NCBI GenBank assembly: GCA_025094145.1
Contig: JALLLS010000119.1
Coordinates: 18,295-82,294, forward strand
Source: Spinellus fusiger
Lineage: Eukaryota; Mucoromycota; Mucoromycetes; Mucorales; Phycomycetaceae
Direction: 5' to 3'
DNA: 64,000 nt
A program made the translations under genes and the position numbers. Below the pieces are notes generated by a model that saw only the letters and a program-made list of their open reading frames with translations, searched no databases and was not told the origin of the DNA. This document shows, piece after piece, positions 1 through 10,419 of this stretch (its first letter is position 1; each line of letters opens with the position of its first letter).

Positions 1-454
1 GCATTAGTTCTTGGATGTTGGCTCTGTAGTCTTGGTTGGTCGTTAGAAAGTGTTGAGATTGGGCTTCATGGGAGGATTTGGCTTCACGGATAGAAGTGAG
101 CTTGATGTATTATTATGTTTTCCCCCCCACACCCATAGACACGGTGTATTTGAGTCAATGAGTATAAGACAGAGGAGAGAGAGTGGGTGAGCCTACCTGC
201 GACTGTATCAATAGGATTTTATTCTCTAGCTGGTCATAGGTGGACTGTAGCTGTTCAATGACTTTTACTGTTCTCAAGGGAGTAGAGAGAGAGGGTTGTG
301 GATAGACAACACCCAATGAAGTGCTTAAAGATGTGTTTAATGTGGAATCCAGGGTAGCGCCCAATGTGGCAGAGAGTGCGGCAGAAGCAGAGGTAGAAGA
401 AGAAGCCACCAGCATCAAATGACTTGCTACAGATTCTTGCTGGAGATGCAACAT
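1..454 (-). CDS. Coiled-coil protein, 5' part only (gene runs off the left edge)
   Basis: I do not recognise the family. Exon 1 (454-197) starts at the first ATG and gives 86 residues: an Ala/Ser/Thr-rich N-terminus, then a charged helical stretch (VIEQLQSTYDQLENKILL) ending in CAG followed by a GTAGGC donor. A 96-nt intron (196-101) ends in TCAAG. Exon 2 (100-1) continues in phase 0 without stops, again helical and Glu/Gln-rich (LTSIREAKSSHEAQSQ). The Ser/Thr-rich head followed by heptad-like helix suggests a coiled-coil scaffold or complex subunit. The head-to-head arrangement with the kinase at 1227 leaves about 770 bp of shared upstream DNA. The C-terminus lies outside the window, so neither length nor function can be judged. 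Confidence 0.55.
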
Positions 455-1226
455 TACGATTATGAGGGAGAAGCAGGCAAAAGAGGTGTGCTATAGACAA
501 GAGAAACTAGGGGGAATTTCAAGTCTTTTTCTCTGCCTAATAAGTACCAGTAGTAGTGCCAATGTCCATGCCTAATAAGTGACAGTGCAAGTACCAATCT
601 CGGTGCAGTTGAAAGTAAAAGTAAAAAAAGTAAAAAAAGTAAAAAAGTAGTGTGTATTTGTGTGTATTTGTGTGGGGGTAGCAGTGGACAAGGGGAGAAA
701 AGAACAGCCTGCAATTCTCTTCTCCCTGTTTTTATTTATTCATCTACAGGCACAGTAACTGCGTTGGCTTGCAAATAAATTAAACTCGCAGCACATCAAT
801 TGTTTATGTCCCTCATACTATTTTATGCACTGGGCAAAAAGAAAAGAAAAAAAAGGGGAGAGCCAGAAATAATAAGAAATGCAAATATCCCCCCTTCCCT
901 CCCCAGCAACCACTGAATCCACAAGGAAACTCACTCGCTCATTTTGAAATAGCGCCTTCTCATGGGAGATAAAGTGATTCTGCTTCCCGAGGAGTCATAG
1001 ATAAATATATATATATCTTCCCTTCTCCTTTATTGTTTCTGCTATAAACAAAAGCAGGTAGAGATTTTCTATGCTTACATGGACAGTGGCAGCCAAATAG
1101 GAAGATGAAAAAAGTCATGCATCTCTCTCTCTCTCTCTATTTTAATGTCCGACCTACTCTTTTCAAATCCTTGTATTTTTTTACCCTCCGTGTTTTTTCT
1201 TCTTCTCCTGTCATTCTTTATGCAGA
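455..1226. other. Intergenic region between divergent genes
   Basis: No supported gene. It holds upstream DNA for the coiled-coil gene (minus) and the kinase (plus), a short run of AGTAAAAAAAGTAAAAA-type repeats near 615-650, an A-rich tract at 835-860, ATATATAT at 1005-1016 and a CT-rich tract (CTCTCTCTCTCT) at 1121-1138 close to the kinase start. Pyrimidine-rich tracts just upstream of starts are common in fungal promoters. I saw no clear TATA box. Confidence 0.4.
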
Positions 1227-3275
1227 ATGGCATACAACACTCATGTCCAGTCATCTGCTACTAGAGCACACGAGTCGAAATATCATTACAAAGTAGCCAG
1301 TAAAGAGATACTGCAGAGAGATCTTCTGGACCTTAACGACAAAGACCGTCAAGTACTGATTCATGGATGCTGGCTGGCACTTGCTAAGATTGGCGAAGGC
1401 TCGTTTGGTGAGGTGTATGAAGGTAGGGCTGTTTCATATAGTGTAGACATATTCCATCTCTCTCTCTCTTGTCTTTCTCTGCTTGCTTAGATTGATAGAT
1501 TGATAGCTATTACTTATGCAATATAAAGTATAAAGACACCAATGCATTGTATTTTAGCTCATGATACCACCAACCACCAACGCTATGCTATTAAGCGAGA
1601 ACGTGTCAAAATGCGACATCCACAATTAGAACAAGAAGCAATCTTCTACAAGGCAGTGACGGGTGGACGTAAGCAGTGCTACAGACAATGGCATGGTATC
1701 TGGCTAATGTCACTCATCTCTATTCTTCTTCATGTTTAGCTGGTATTCCTCAGTGCTACTGGTATGGACAGCATGAAGACTATTACTGTATGACCATGGA
1801 TCTTCTTGGTCCTAGTCTCAATCAGCTCCTAAAGACAGTCCATACTATACCATTGGAAAACGTCACTGATCTCACTATTCAAATGGTACTATTTCATAAT
1901 ATCATTAGTACAAGTAGTATAATCTCTTAGTATGCATGGGATGCTTCATGGCTGATCAGACACAAACTCACACACTATTCTCCCAAAAAAAAAGGTATCC
2001 ATCATAGAACATCTCCATGAGCAGGGTATTATTTTCAGAGACATCAAACCTGACAACTTCCTCTTTTTACACCAACACAGCCTTCCTGTTCCAGAAATGT
2101 ATGAAGTCCACGATGCTCACGGTACAAGCCACTCTGCCTACACCAAATTGTCATGCAGAGACATCCTTCAACAATGGAACGACGCCTTTCCTCGACTATA
2201 CATTGTAGATTTTGGACTGGCTGCTTGGTGGAGAGATCCTGAAACACAAATCCCTTATCCTGAGAAGAAGAAAGACGTCAAAAACAAAGTAGGAACAGCA
2301 CGCTATGCCTCTCTCAATGTTCATCGCTACAAAACCCATTCACGACGAGACGATCTACAGGCCATTGGATATTTAATGTTGGAACTTCTGTTGGGGTCTC
2401 TTCCATGGACAGGCATTAATGCACGCAGTTCAAGGAATGGGTGGGAGAGAATGCGCCAGATGAAAGAAGATGTCTACCTGGAGGATTTGTGTGCAGGCAT
2501 GCCAAAGGGTATCTTGGCCTTTGTAGAATACACACAGAAACTACGATTCTCAGATACGCCAGACTATGCTCTGTTACGGACCATGTTGCTAGGATGTCAA
2601 GAGAAAGGCAGTCTGTACTCTGTTCCTGTGCAGTCTCCCTTTGAAGGCAAAGTGTCCTGGAAAAATGTGGAGCCCAGGGTGGAGCCTACAGCCAACCCTA
2701 TTGCCAGACCCTCCGTTGAGCAGAAAGACCTTTCTGCAGCCAAGTCTTCAGAAGGGATAAAGGCAGCGGAGGAACATGGATTTCAATGGAGTGCCATGGT
2801 AGAAGCACTAGATAATGCTTCTACCAAGGAAGCAGCACAGCCATTAGCAATCAAGGAGAGAGTGGCTTTTGGAGAGACGTCATCGACTTCCTCCACCTCA
2901 TCGACATATAAGCTTATTCAACGTGTGCGTCAGGGAGAAAAGAGAATTGGATGGAATACCCATAAGCGTGAGGAGGTGCCTTGGGAGCCTAAGGTTGACT
3001 GGGGTAAGAATGAAATTGAGGCTGCTCCCTCTGCGCCTGTATGGCAGGATGACACTGCCCTCACTTGGACGGAAGAAGTACCTTACAAACCACCAAGAAA
3101 GGAATGGTCTCGTGGAAAAGGAGGCAATGGATCTAGAACGGGTGCTGGTGCTGGTGCTGGTGCTGGTGCTGGAGGAGGCTCTTGGAGAAGACAGGAAAAA
3201 ATAGCCAAAATACCACAAACAGAATGGCCTTTAGAAGACAACTCCTGGGCAAAGATGAATGGAGTCCCGTGGTAA
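1227..3275 (+). CDS. Casein kinase 1-like Ser/Thr protein kinase
   Basis: Predicted 577-aa protein from four exons: 1227-1422, 1558-1668, 1740-1885 and 1995-3275; all junctions are GT/AG and the phases agree. The kinase domain fills about residues 50-340. Visible motifs are the Gly-rich loop KIGEGSFGEVYE, the ATP-anchoring Lys in YAIKRE, the CK1-type GGPGIP and MDLLGPSL segments, the catalytic loop FRDIKPDNFL (Asp present, His of HRD replaced by Phe), VDFGLA (DFG), and the CK1 signature GTARYASLNVH in place of the APE region. These place it in the CK1 family rather than among general kinases; all catalytic residues except the HRD His are present, so it should be active. The tail of about 230 residues is low complexity, with Trp/Pro/Glu-rich patches and an Ala-Gly repeat near the end. 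CK1 enzymes phosphorylate acidic or primed substrates in signalling, trafficking and DNA repair; the specific role is unknown. Upstream neighbour is divergent. Confidence 0.9.
3139..3170 (+). repeat. (GGTGCT)n microsatellite encoding Gly-Ala repeats
   Basis: About five copies of GGTGCT inside the last kinase exon encode an Ala-Gly run in the C-terminal tail. The repeat is in frame, so copy-number change would alter tail length without breaking the protein. Confidence 0.8.
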
Positions 3276-4229
3276 AGAGAAAATAGAATGTCCCTGAAGA
3301 AATCCAAAGAAAAAAAAAAGGGTTTTCTGGCGCCAAGATACTACTATATTTTTTACTTTTTACTTTTGCATTTATTATACCTTTTTTTATATATATATTT
3401 ATTGTTTGTTTGTTTTTCACTGTTTTTCATCCATGTAGACTCTTGTCACTGTACCATAAAAAAAGGTGTGATCTTTTTTTCTTTTCTATGTTTTATGTTT
3501 TGAATTAAAGTCAATAGGGAAGAGATGGAATAAGTGAATAAAGCACTTATTCATCACTACACTGAGAATAGTGAATGAATACACACGCTTCACACTCTGT
3601 AGTTATTTATCAGTTCATAAACTTATACATACAATGACTATTGTTAATTTTTATACTGATTTGCCTTATACTCTCTTCATATGCATTCATGTACTTGTTA
3701 ACAGGAACTTTTGAGATAAATGATAATAAAAACATGTAGCCTTGAGAATTGCTACAGCATTGTTAACAGATGATCAATAATCAACATGTCAATCTCTAGT
3801 CTTCTTCGTATCCCGAGCATGAATGTCTCTGTTGTAACAAATAGTATAGAGCATTATAACAAGGAAACTGTAGAAAAAAATCATGTATTAGTAGAATAAA
3901 GAAATTGTAGAGAGATGAACAAGTGATATTTGGAGAGACAACCCTTCAATCAATACAAATAAAGGAAGAAAACAGCCTGGGCCAACCATTAAAAGGGCCT
4001 GTTTTGTGGAGATAAAGATCTGCTAAGATTTCAAGGATAAATAATTCCTTATTCTATTAGAAGATAATCATAAATGGGAGTCTATTATTAATATTATTTT
4101 ATTTGCATAACTATAAGGAAATATATCATCCAATTTTATGTTATACTGTAAATTATAGAAAAGCTTGCAATATTTTGACTCTCCGACTCTGTTTTTTGTA
4201 ACATGTCATTTCACTTGTTTTTCACAAAA
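3276..4229. other. AT-rich intergenic region, no gene seen
   Basis: Very AT-rich DNA downstream of the kinase with many stops in all frames. AATAAA-like words at 3538, 3725 and 3896 may serve as polyadenylation signals. I see no gene here; some of the right half could be decayed transposon sequence next to the Tc1 relic at 4240. Confidence 0.4.
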
Positions 4230-4239
4230 AGATACATTC

Positions 4240-4450
4240 AACCTACAGTAGAGACTTGGAAATTATAAAGAACATGGATAGGATCAACATAATAATAGAT
4301 GGAAGTTTATTAGACAAAGAGATATTAGTATTTGGTACAATACCCCTTTGCTTCAATAGCAGCCTTGTATCTCCGAGACATGCTCTCAATGAGGTTGTTG
4401 ATCTTTTCTAACGGTGCTATTTGCCATTTAAGCAACAGGGAAGCCTCTAG
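4240..4450 (-). pseudogene. 3'-end relic of a Tc1/mariner transposon
   Basis: The minus strand encodes a stretch ending LIESMSRRYKAAIEAKG..TKY-stop (stop at 4325-4327), matching the conserved C-terminus of Tc1 transposases (S-M-x-R-R-x-x-A-x-I-x-A-K-G-G). The flanking non-coding DNA (GTAGAGACTTG near 4248, then AAAGTTTATTAG) resembles the 3' end of the complete element at 53858-55219, so this is probably an old, truncated copy of the same or a sister family. The rest of the transposase is gone. Confidence 0.7.
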
Positions 4451-4540
4451 ATCACTCTTTTCTCTTTCTCTTTCTTTCTTTATATATATATAACAAAAAC
4501 AAGAATGTCCACTACAAAATAACAAAGAGTCAGGCAAAAC

Positions 4541-5029
4541 TCATTTGCCATCCACATCACCAAAGATTTACTTTCTACATCCATCTGCAACTTCAACACC
4601 TATTCTTTAATACAAGATTATAATGCAGAAATAGGGTGAATAATAATAAATTCTCTGTCTGGGGCTTTAAGTCAAAGAAATAGAATCTATTATTCAAGTA
4701 GGAAGAGACTCTGGTTGTATTATTATCTCTTTTTTTTGTTCAAAAAACCCAAAATTTCAGGTATATACAATGTGCACTAGTAGTGTCAAGAGGACTAATA
4801 GAGAGATAAATTGGGTAGTTTGTCCGGTCTCTAGTAGATATATATAAAATAAAATAAAAAAAGGAATAGAGTTTAACACAAAGGCTGATTTCTGGGGTAA
4901 TTCAACGGACAACGGACGCAGGGACATAGCTGATAACTAGGCAACTCATCTTTCTTCAATCTTTACCTCTCTCGACAGCCTCAACGATACTTAACGTAAA
5001 CAAAAAGGTTCATGCTGTCACTGACTATG
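4541..5029. other. AT-rich intergenic region, no gene seen
   Basis: No ORF or RNA gene that I can support. It separates the Tc1 relic from the complete Tc1 pair that begins at 5032. Confidence 0.35.
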
Positions 5030-5031
5030 TA

Positions 5032-6407
5032 CAGTCCCACGTAATAAGTGACTGGAAAAAATATTAATTTTTTTGAATTTCATTTTTTTGAAAAATAAAG
5101 GTATTTCTATCAGTCCAAGATGTTCATAATAAAAAGTTCATGGAATAACACGAGATTTGGAACAGTTGTTCTTTAGATGATTATCTACATTTTCATTATA
5201 TAAATATTTCTCAGTACTTTGTAGCAAAGCCTTTATTCTTTATCACAGCAGAGCACCTCCTTGGCATGCTATCCACTAAATTTTCCAAAAATTCATTTGG
5301 AATCTTCTCCCATTCACTACGCAAGCATTGTTCAAGATATTGTGCATTGGCTATGCTTGTTCGATGAGGATTGATCTTCTTTTCAAGATAAGCCCAAACA
5401 TGTTCAATTGGGTTAAGATCTGGACTTTGTGCAGGCCAAAAAGCAAAACCTTCGATCCTACATCTCTCCTGTTTGTACCATCTGCTATATCCTCCAGTAT
5501 GTCAAGGAGCACCGTCTTCTTGGAAGAGCATGGTCTCATTGAGGTTCTTTTGCAATTTTTGGAACCAGGGAAGAAAGTATTTGGCAAGTACATTGACACT
5601 TGTCTTGATCAACTGACCCCTCCAAGAGTACAAGAGGTCCTACACCTCCACGCCAAAAGCAACCTCAAACCATGACTGAACCTTTGCCATACTTGTATGT
5701 CCTTTGCGTATGACGCTCCTCATACCTCTCACCCATTTTTCTGATCACTCTAGTTCTTTTATCGTTGCCCACAACTGTGAAACGAGACTGATCAGACCAA
5801 ACGACGTTATTCCACCTATCCACTGGCCAATCCACCTTGTTTTTACACCATTCCAATCGCCTTTGCTTATGAGTAAGTGTCATACCAGGTTTCCTTGATG
5901 GTGAGCATGAAAAAACCCCGAGTTCATTCATGTATTTTACAAGTGTGCTACGGCAAATATCCACGCCTGCATCATTGATATTCTTCAAATGATATGCAAT
6001 TGTTTGCATAGGGTTTCTGCGAATAGATAAAACAATTGCCAGTTTTGAAGTAGATGAAACCTTTTCAGGTCTTCCTGTACGCACTTTAGGTCGATTTATG
6101 CCTTTGTTCTTATACAATTGGATAATCCTGCCCACTGTGCTCACTGGGATGTCAAGATCGTCAGAAATCTCTTGATAAGTAGCATGTCTTTTTCCATTGT
6201 CCTATGATTTGACCTCTAATAAACATAGCATGCTCCCTTCTTTTAATAGAAGTATCTTCATGTTCTTGGCTAGGAGTTGGCTGATTTTCATTGCTTGAAG
6301 ACATTTTTTGAATAAGTTATAAAAGAAAAGAAAAGAGGTCTATTTTATTTTTGAAGAATAAAAAAAGGAAATTAATATTTTTTTCAGTCACTTATTACGT
6401 GGGAGTG
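5032..6407 (-). mobile_element. Tc1/mariner element A (1376 bp), decayed transposase, good terminal repeats
   Basis: Both ends carry an inverted repeat beginning CA(G/C)TCCCACGTAATAAGTGACTG followed by an A-rich tract, at 5032 onward and (reversed) up to 6407. Each end is bordered by TA (5030-5031 and 6408-6409), the Tc1/mariner target site. The TA on the right also serves as the left TA of the next element. The single transposase gene lies on the minus strand. Confidence 0.9.
5211..6304 (-). pseudogene. Tc1-type transposase of element A, broken
   Basis: The frame opens at an ATG at 6304, shifts within the first 50 codons, then reads openly from 6144 to 5665. That part holds the helix-turn-helix region (STVGRIIQLYKNKG, then a GRPEK linker), the WSDQSRF motif with the first catalytic Asp, and ends at GSVMV, where the expected Trp codon is TGA. 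Past this stop, in shifted frames, the second Asp (QEDGAPCH) and the SPDLNPIEHVW Glu motif can still be read, with a Tc1-like C-terminus and stop at 5211. At least one nonsense change and two frameshifts make it non-functional. The short plus-strand ORF at 5328-5675 is only its antisense shadow. Confidence 0.85.
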
Positions 6408-6409
6408 TA

Positions 6410-7741
6410 CAGTGGGGTAGCAAAAAAATTGGCAATTTGAAAAAATCCGATTGATTTCATATCATCAATACAGTGTTTTTCCTGTATCAAGAGAAATAAA
6501 ACATATTTTCTACTGTAATAAAGCTCATATTATGTTAAATAAAGGCTATAGAATACGTATATGTAATTTATTTTTACATTTACTTATAAAAAATTATTAA
6601 AAATATAGCTTTAATAATGGGTACTCCCACCCTTGTTCTTGATGACTTCTTGCATTCGTGCTGGCATTGTCTCAATCAAAGAATTCCATGTTTTTGGCTC
6701 AAAGGAATCCCAGGCTTCTTGTATAATATTTTTGAACTTGTATATCTTAACAGAACCATTGCATCTCTCCTGGACCTTGTCTTTCATTTGTATCCAAAGA
6801 TTTTCAATTGGGTTCAGATCGGGTGATTGAGCAGGCCACTCCAAACTATCAATTCCTCTCTCTCTTTTCCAATCACTTGCTACAATACTTTTGTGGGTGG
6901 GTGCTCCATCTTCCATCAATATTAGGTGGCACTCTAGACCCCAAAAACGTAGCAATGCCTCTTCATAGACTTTCTTGACAAAATCAACAGCCTTTCGTTC
7001 ATTCTTCTCAAGCATCACTAGTTCCGACTTCTCACCGTGACGAATGGTTCCCCAGACCATAACTGAGGATCTTTCACTCTTGAATGTAGGAGTAAGACAA
7101 TCTTTTTTATAGGCTTCTCCATCCTTACGCCAAACGTGAACCACTCGACTGTTTTTGCCAATTTCGAAACTACTTTTGTCAGTCCATATAACTTTTTTCC
7201 ACATGTCAATGGTCCAGTAGAGATGTTCTTTGGAAAACTTGAGTCTTCTTTCTTTATGTGTTTCATTCAAAAAAGGTTTTTTCTTTGCCACTCGGCTAAA
7301 TATACCCTCTTCATGCAGTACACGTCTAACAGTGTGCTTGCTGCATTCTTCGGGTATTGCTGCAACTATCTCACTTAAAGTCAATCTTCTGTTCTTGCCA
7401 ATAACGTTCAGAAGGTGTCGTATTCCTCTTTCATTGAATATTTTGGTTCTTCCTGAACCTTCTTGGCGTTTGGTAGTTCCTCTTGTCTTTTGTTGATTTA
7501 GAACACTGTAAATTGTTCGCAGCTTTACTCCAGTTCTTTCAGCTATTTCTTTTACTTTCATATTTGCTTGTCGAAAATTAACAATGCTAAGTTTTTGATC
7601 GTCTGTTATTTGCATTGTAAATTAAATATGGATATACTTTTATTAAGAAGAAAGGAAGAAAACTGCTACAAGTGTCTCTTATGTAAGATATGAAATATAT
7701 CGGATCTCTAAAAAAATGCCAATTTTTTTGCTAGCCCACTG
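6410..7741 (-). mobile_element. Tc1/mariner element B (1332 bp), apparently complete
   Basis: Inverted terminal repeats start CAGTGGG(G/C)TAGCAAAAAAA and are flanked by TA at 6408-6409 and 7742-7743. The only gene is an uninterrupted transposase (6611-7615, minus). Ends and sequence differ from element A, so this is a separate family that used the TA adjoining element A, or the reverse. Intact ends plus an intact gene make it the best candidate in the window for a recently mobile element. Confidence 0.9.
6611..7615 (-). CDS. Tc1/mariner DD34E transposase (intact, 334 aa)
   Basis: DNA cut-and-paste transposase that binds the terminal inverted repeats and inserts at TA. The N-terminal ~110 residues form two helix-turn-helix modules (KVKEIAERTGVKLRTIYSVL; then SEIVAAIPEE..KHTVRRVLHEEG) joined by a GSGRTK linker. 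The catalytic domain shows Asp146 (IWTDKSSF), the SSVMVWGTI strand, Asp236 (LMEDGAPTHK) and Glu271 (SPDLNPIENLW), with 34 residues between the second Asp and the Glu: the DD34E signature of Tc1. The C-terminus LIETMPARMQEVIKNKGGSTHY is the usual family end. The length of 334 aa fits the family. No stop or frameshift is present, unlike all other Tc1 copies in the window. The start is the first ATG after the 5' UTR, 126 bp from the element end. Confidence 0.95.
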   Translation of the reverse strand: MQITDDQKLSIVNFRQANMKVKEIAERTGVKLRTIYSVLNQQKTRGTTKRQEGSGRTKIFNERGIRHLLNVIGKNRRLTLSEIVAAIPEECSKHTVRRVLHEEGIFSRVAKKKPFLNETHKERRLKFSKEHLYWTIDMWKKVIWTDKSSFEIGKNSRVVHVWRKDGEAYKKDCLTPTFKSERSSVMVWGTIRHGEKSELVMLEKNERKAVDFVKKVYEEALLRFWGLECHLILMEDGAPTHKSIVASDWKRERGIDSLEWPAQSPDLNPIENLWIQMKDKVQERCNGSVKIYKFKNIIQEAWDSFEPKTWNSLIETMPARMQEVIKNKGGSTHY

Positions 7742-7743
7742 TA

Positions 7744-8339
7744 CATTAAATGAGTTTTATACACTTATTTCCCTGTGTTGCTAGCTAATCTCTACTTTTA
7801 GTCCATGCACCCTTAACATTGTGCATGCATGTAAATTATCGAACCATACACACCCTAGTCGCAGGCCATAGTACATAGATACTAGTTTGGTTTTCATAGT
7901 ACAACTCTATTATTGTAAATAGGTGCAGGCATGGGAAGAAAGAGTAAGATACTCTGACTGTGTAGTCAGTCACACCGGAAGAAAGAAGAACAGAAAAGAA
8001 GAAAGGGATCAGAACGCCAAAGTGGGCGGTATAATAAATAAATAAATAAAAACCAAGAGTATGAGGATGAGGACGAGTTGACTGATGTCAAAGAGATATT
8101 GGGTCTGTCAGATAGTTGATGCATTTGCCAATTCTTTCCAAACTTAAAAGGCAAGGGAAAACAAGGCCATGCCAGACAATGTAATGTATAGTCCTAGAAT
8201 GACAAGCAGGGTGTGGGATGTGGCAAAGATGTATGGCAATAGTGTTGATATAATAGTGTAGGACGAGCACTGGGAAAAGAAAAGGATCAGAGGGGTGCTT
8301 CCTATGGATAAACCGTTCAACTGGTTAGCCCTATTGCTT
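7744..8339. other. Intergenic region, no convincing gene
   Basis: Short ORFs on the minus strand (7966-8270) have no recognisable motif and low-complexity Ser/Tyr content. I treat them as chance. A (AAATA)n run lies at 8032-8050. Confidence 0.35.
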
Positions 8340-8340
8340 T

Positions 8341-8765
8341 TCCTTGAGGCAATCCACTAATGGCTGTACATCCAAGGACAAAGTGTTGGTTGCTCTGTAA
8401 AAATAAACGTAATCAAAGTTGCTTTGTTCAATGTCTGTAGGGCAAAGGAGACTGGGGATGGCAAAGAATCAGCACAACTTTTGTGTCGGTGCTTGGACTG
8501 ATCATTGTGGATTTTCATTCCAATTAAGAAACTGATCCAAGACGGGCTTGATGTTGTAAATGGGTCTGTTGAAAGACCTCACTGTGGTTTTGTTCACTAC
8601 AATAAAGAGATCTTTGTAGTGGGCATCATTAACAATGAATGCTAGATCTTCACCGTATAGGTCCAGGATGGCTGTCCAATGTATTCTCCAAAATAGATAA
8701 ACTAAAAACAACTTTGAGAACTTCACTACACATACATGGTGCACTATAAACATGACATGCCCCAA
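8341..8765 (-). pseudogene. Possible gene relic, unknown family
   Basis: Minus-strand reading from 8700 to 8502 gives a protein-like stretch (AILDLYGEDLAFIV, HYKDLFIVVNKTTVRSFNRPIYNIKPVLDQFL). About 90 bp further, in another segment (8440-8341), a second open stretch reads DIEQSNFDYVYFYRA then LSLDVQPLVDCLKEKQ-stop. Amino-acid usage looks coding in both, and the two could be exons of one gene. However, the join lacks a clear donor and an in-frame stop follows the first piece, so a decayed gene is more likely. I cannot name the family. Confidence 0.35.
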
Positions 8766-8791
8766 GTTTATGTTGATGACTTGGAGATGTA

Positions 8792-8827
8792 AAAAAAGAA
8801 AAAGAAAAAGAAAAAGAAAAAGAAAAA
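8792..8827. repeat. (AAAAAG)n microsatellite
   Basis: About six tandem copies of an AAAAAG unit. On the minus strand it is a pyrimidine tract. No function is evident. Confidence 0.85.
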
Positions 8828-8879
8828 GGTCTCATTGCCATTGTTGTAAATGTGAAGACTTTTCCCCCTTGAAACACAT

Positions 8880-10419
8880 ATAGAACAAGGGAGGGAAACC
8901 CATCTATGGATTTACTGAGAAGCTATTACTGTATAACTTGGATCTTTGTAGCATAGAAAAAATATGTATATAAGTAGACCTAAAATTCATACAATAAATC
9001 TTTGAGAAATAGATTCTTTTTAATTCAAACAAAACACACCTATTGTTTTTTGGGTTTTCCAACAGTATTAAACTATATGACTTTCTTAATGAAGTGATTG
9101 TGAATAAGAAAAGATTGGCAATTCAGTCCTATAGAAACTCTTTCACATTTGACATTTGAATAATTATTGTTCAAATCCTTTAGTCATATTCTGATATCTA
9201 TTGGTCTTCTAATAGATGTTATTGACATAAATAAATACCATTGCCTATAAACATCTTGTCCAATAAAATATGAAAGAGCCATGACAGTAGTCTATAACCA
9301 TTGATTGCATTATAATAAAAATGATCTCATGTTTGTGCCATTCATGAACTTGAATTAACACCATGTTTAAAATGACCCTGTAGAATCGGAATGCACACTA
9401 AGGAATCAAGAAACGTGTGAAATTAATATTCAATACTATACACTTGTTCAACTTGTTTAAGAAATAATAAAGAAAGGCAGTTATAGAAGTTGGAATAAAT
9501 AAAGATTACATTTGTGCAATCTTTATTTTTATGTGTGCAATGTTTTTGTATTGGTGCAATCTATTTCTGGCATGGGTGTAACTCATCTTTGCCCTGGAGA
9601 TAATGAAAAGTTAAAAGACAGAAATTATGCTTTGATGAACAGGCAAATACAACTGTAACAATAAGCAACAATAAGCAGGGAATTCACTCCAATCCCTGGT
9701 TTATTTATTTCTAATCTTTCTATGATGGTTCCCCTATAGATATTAAATGTAGTGAGATATGTCTTTATAGGAGATTATGACAGTGGAATAGATGAGTGTC
9801 CATTGTATAGTCTAAGAAACAAAGGAGTGGGCTTAGAGAATAGCTCAGCACATGATAGCATGGTTACAGTCAACCTCTTGTTAGCGGAGTTATCTTGGTA
9901 TAATAAAAATAAGAACGTGGGAAGCGATAGTGTGTAGTCATAGCAAAGCACCTGAGTGTATTACTGTTGTGTCGAAGAAGAGCATGCCTTTTATATCCAT
10001 GTTTCCATAGTGATAGAAATGTATCCAATAACTGACGAGTAAAAACAATGGATGTCATCTAATACTATTATATACCACTCTAGAACCACAGCACATGTGT
10101 CTGTTGTTTTTACGTGTCTAGTGTAGAATGGGGTGTGTAGAATGCATTATGGAAAGATGGAAACCCACTGATAGGCCTCCATGAAGGGTTGTCGGTGATT
10201 GAAAACGACAATAGAAACTAGATAATTCACTTCCGAACACTAGGTAGCGGTAAACGAAATATGCTCTTTCTGTTTGTTGTATTACATGAGAACACATTGA
10301 TGGAAAGAAGTAAAGATGAAATGAAAGGGAACAGAAGAATATAAAAAGGAGAATAATTCTTATTCCTGTTATCTTTTTTTTCTTTTCTTTTTTTTTTACA
10401 TTTAAACTTTTAAACAAAT
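8880..10419. other. AT-rich intergenic region, no gene seen
   Basis: About 1.5 kb with stops in all frames and only short, low-complexity ORFs (for example 9752-9937). The pyrimidine-rich tract at 10370-10397 directly precedes the proposed start of the MIR-domain gene and is likely part of its promoter or 5' UTR. Confidence 0.4.

Noticed and set aside
2869..3420. Several ORFs on both strands over the kinase C-terminus (for example 2898-3218 minus)
   Set aside because: They are out-of-frame shadows created by the Gly-Ala repeat; the kinase frame is clear and continuous.
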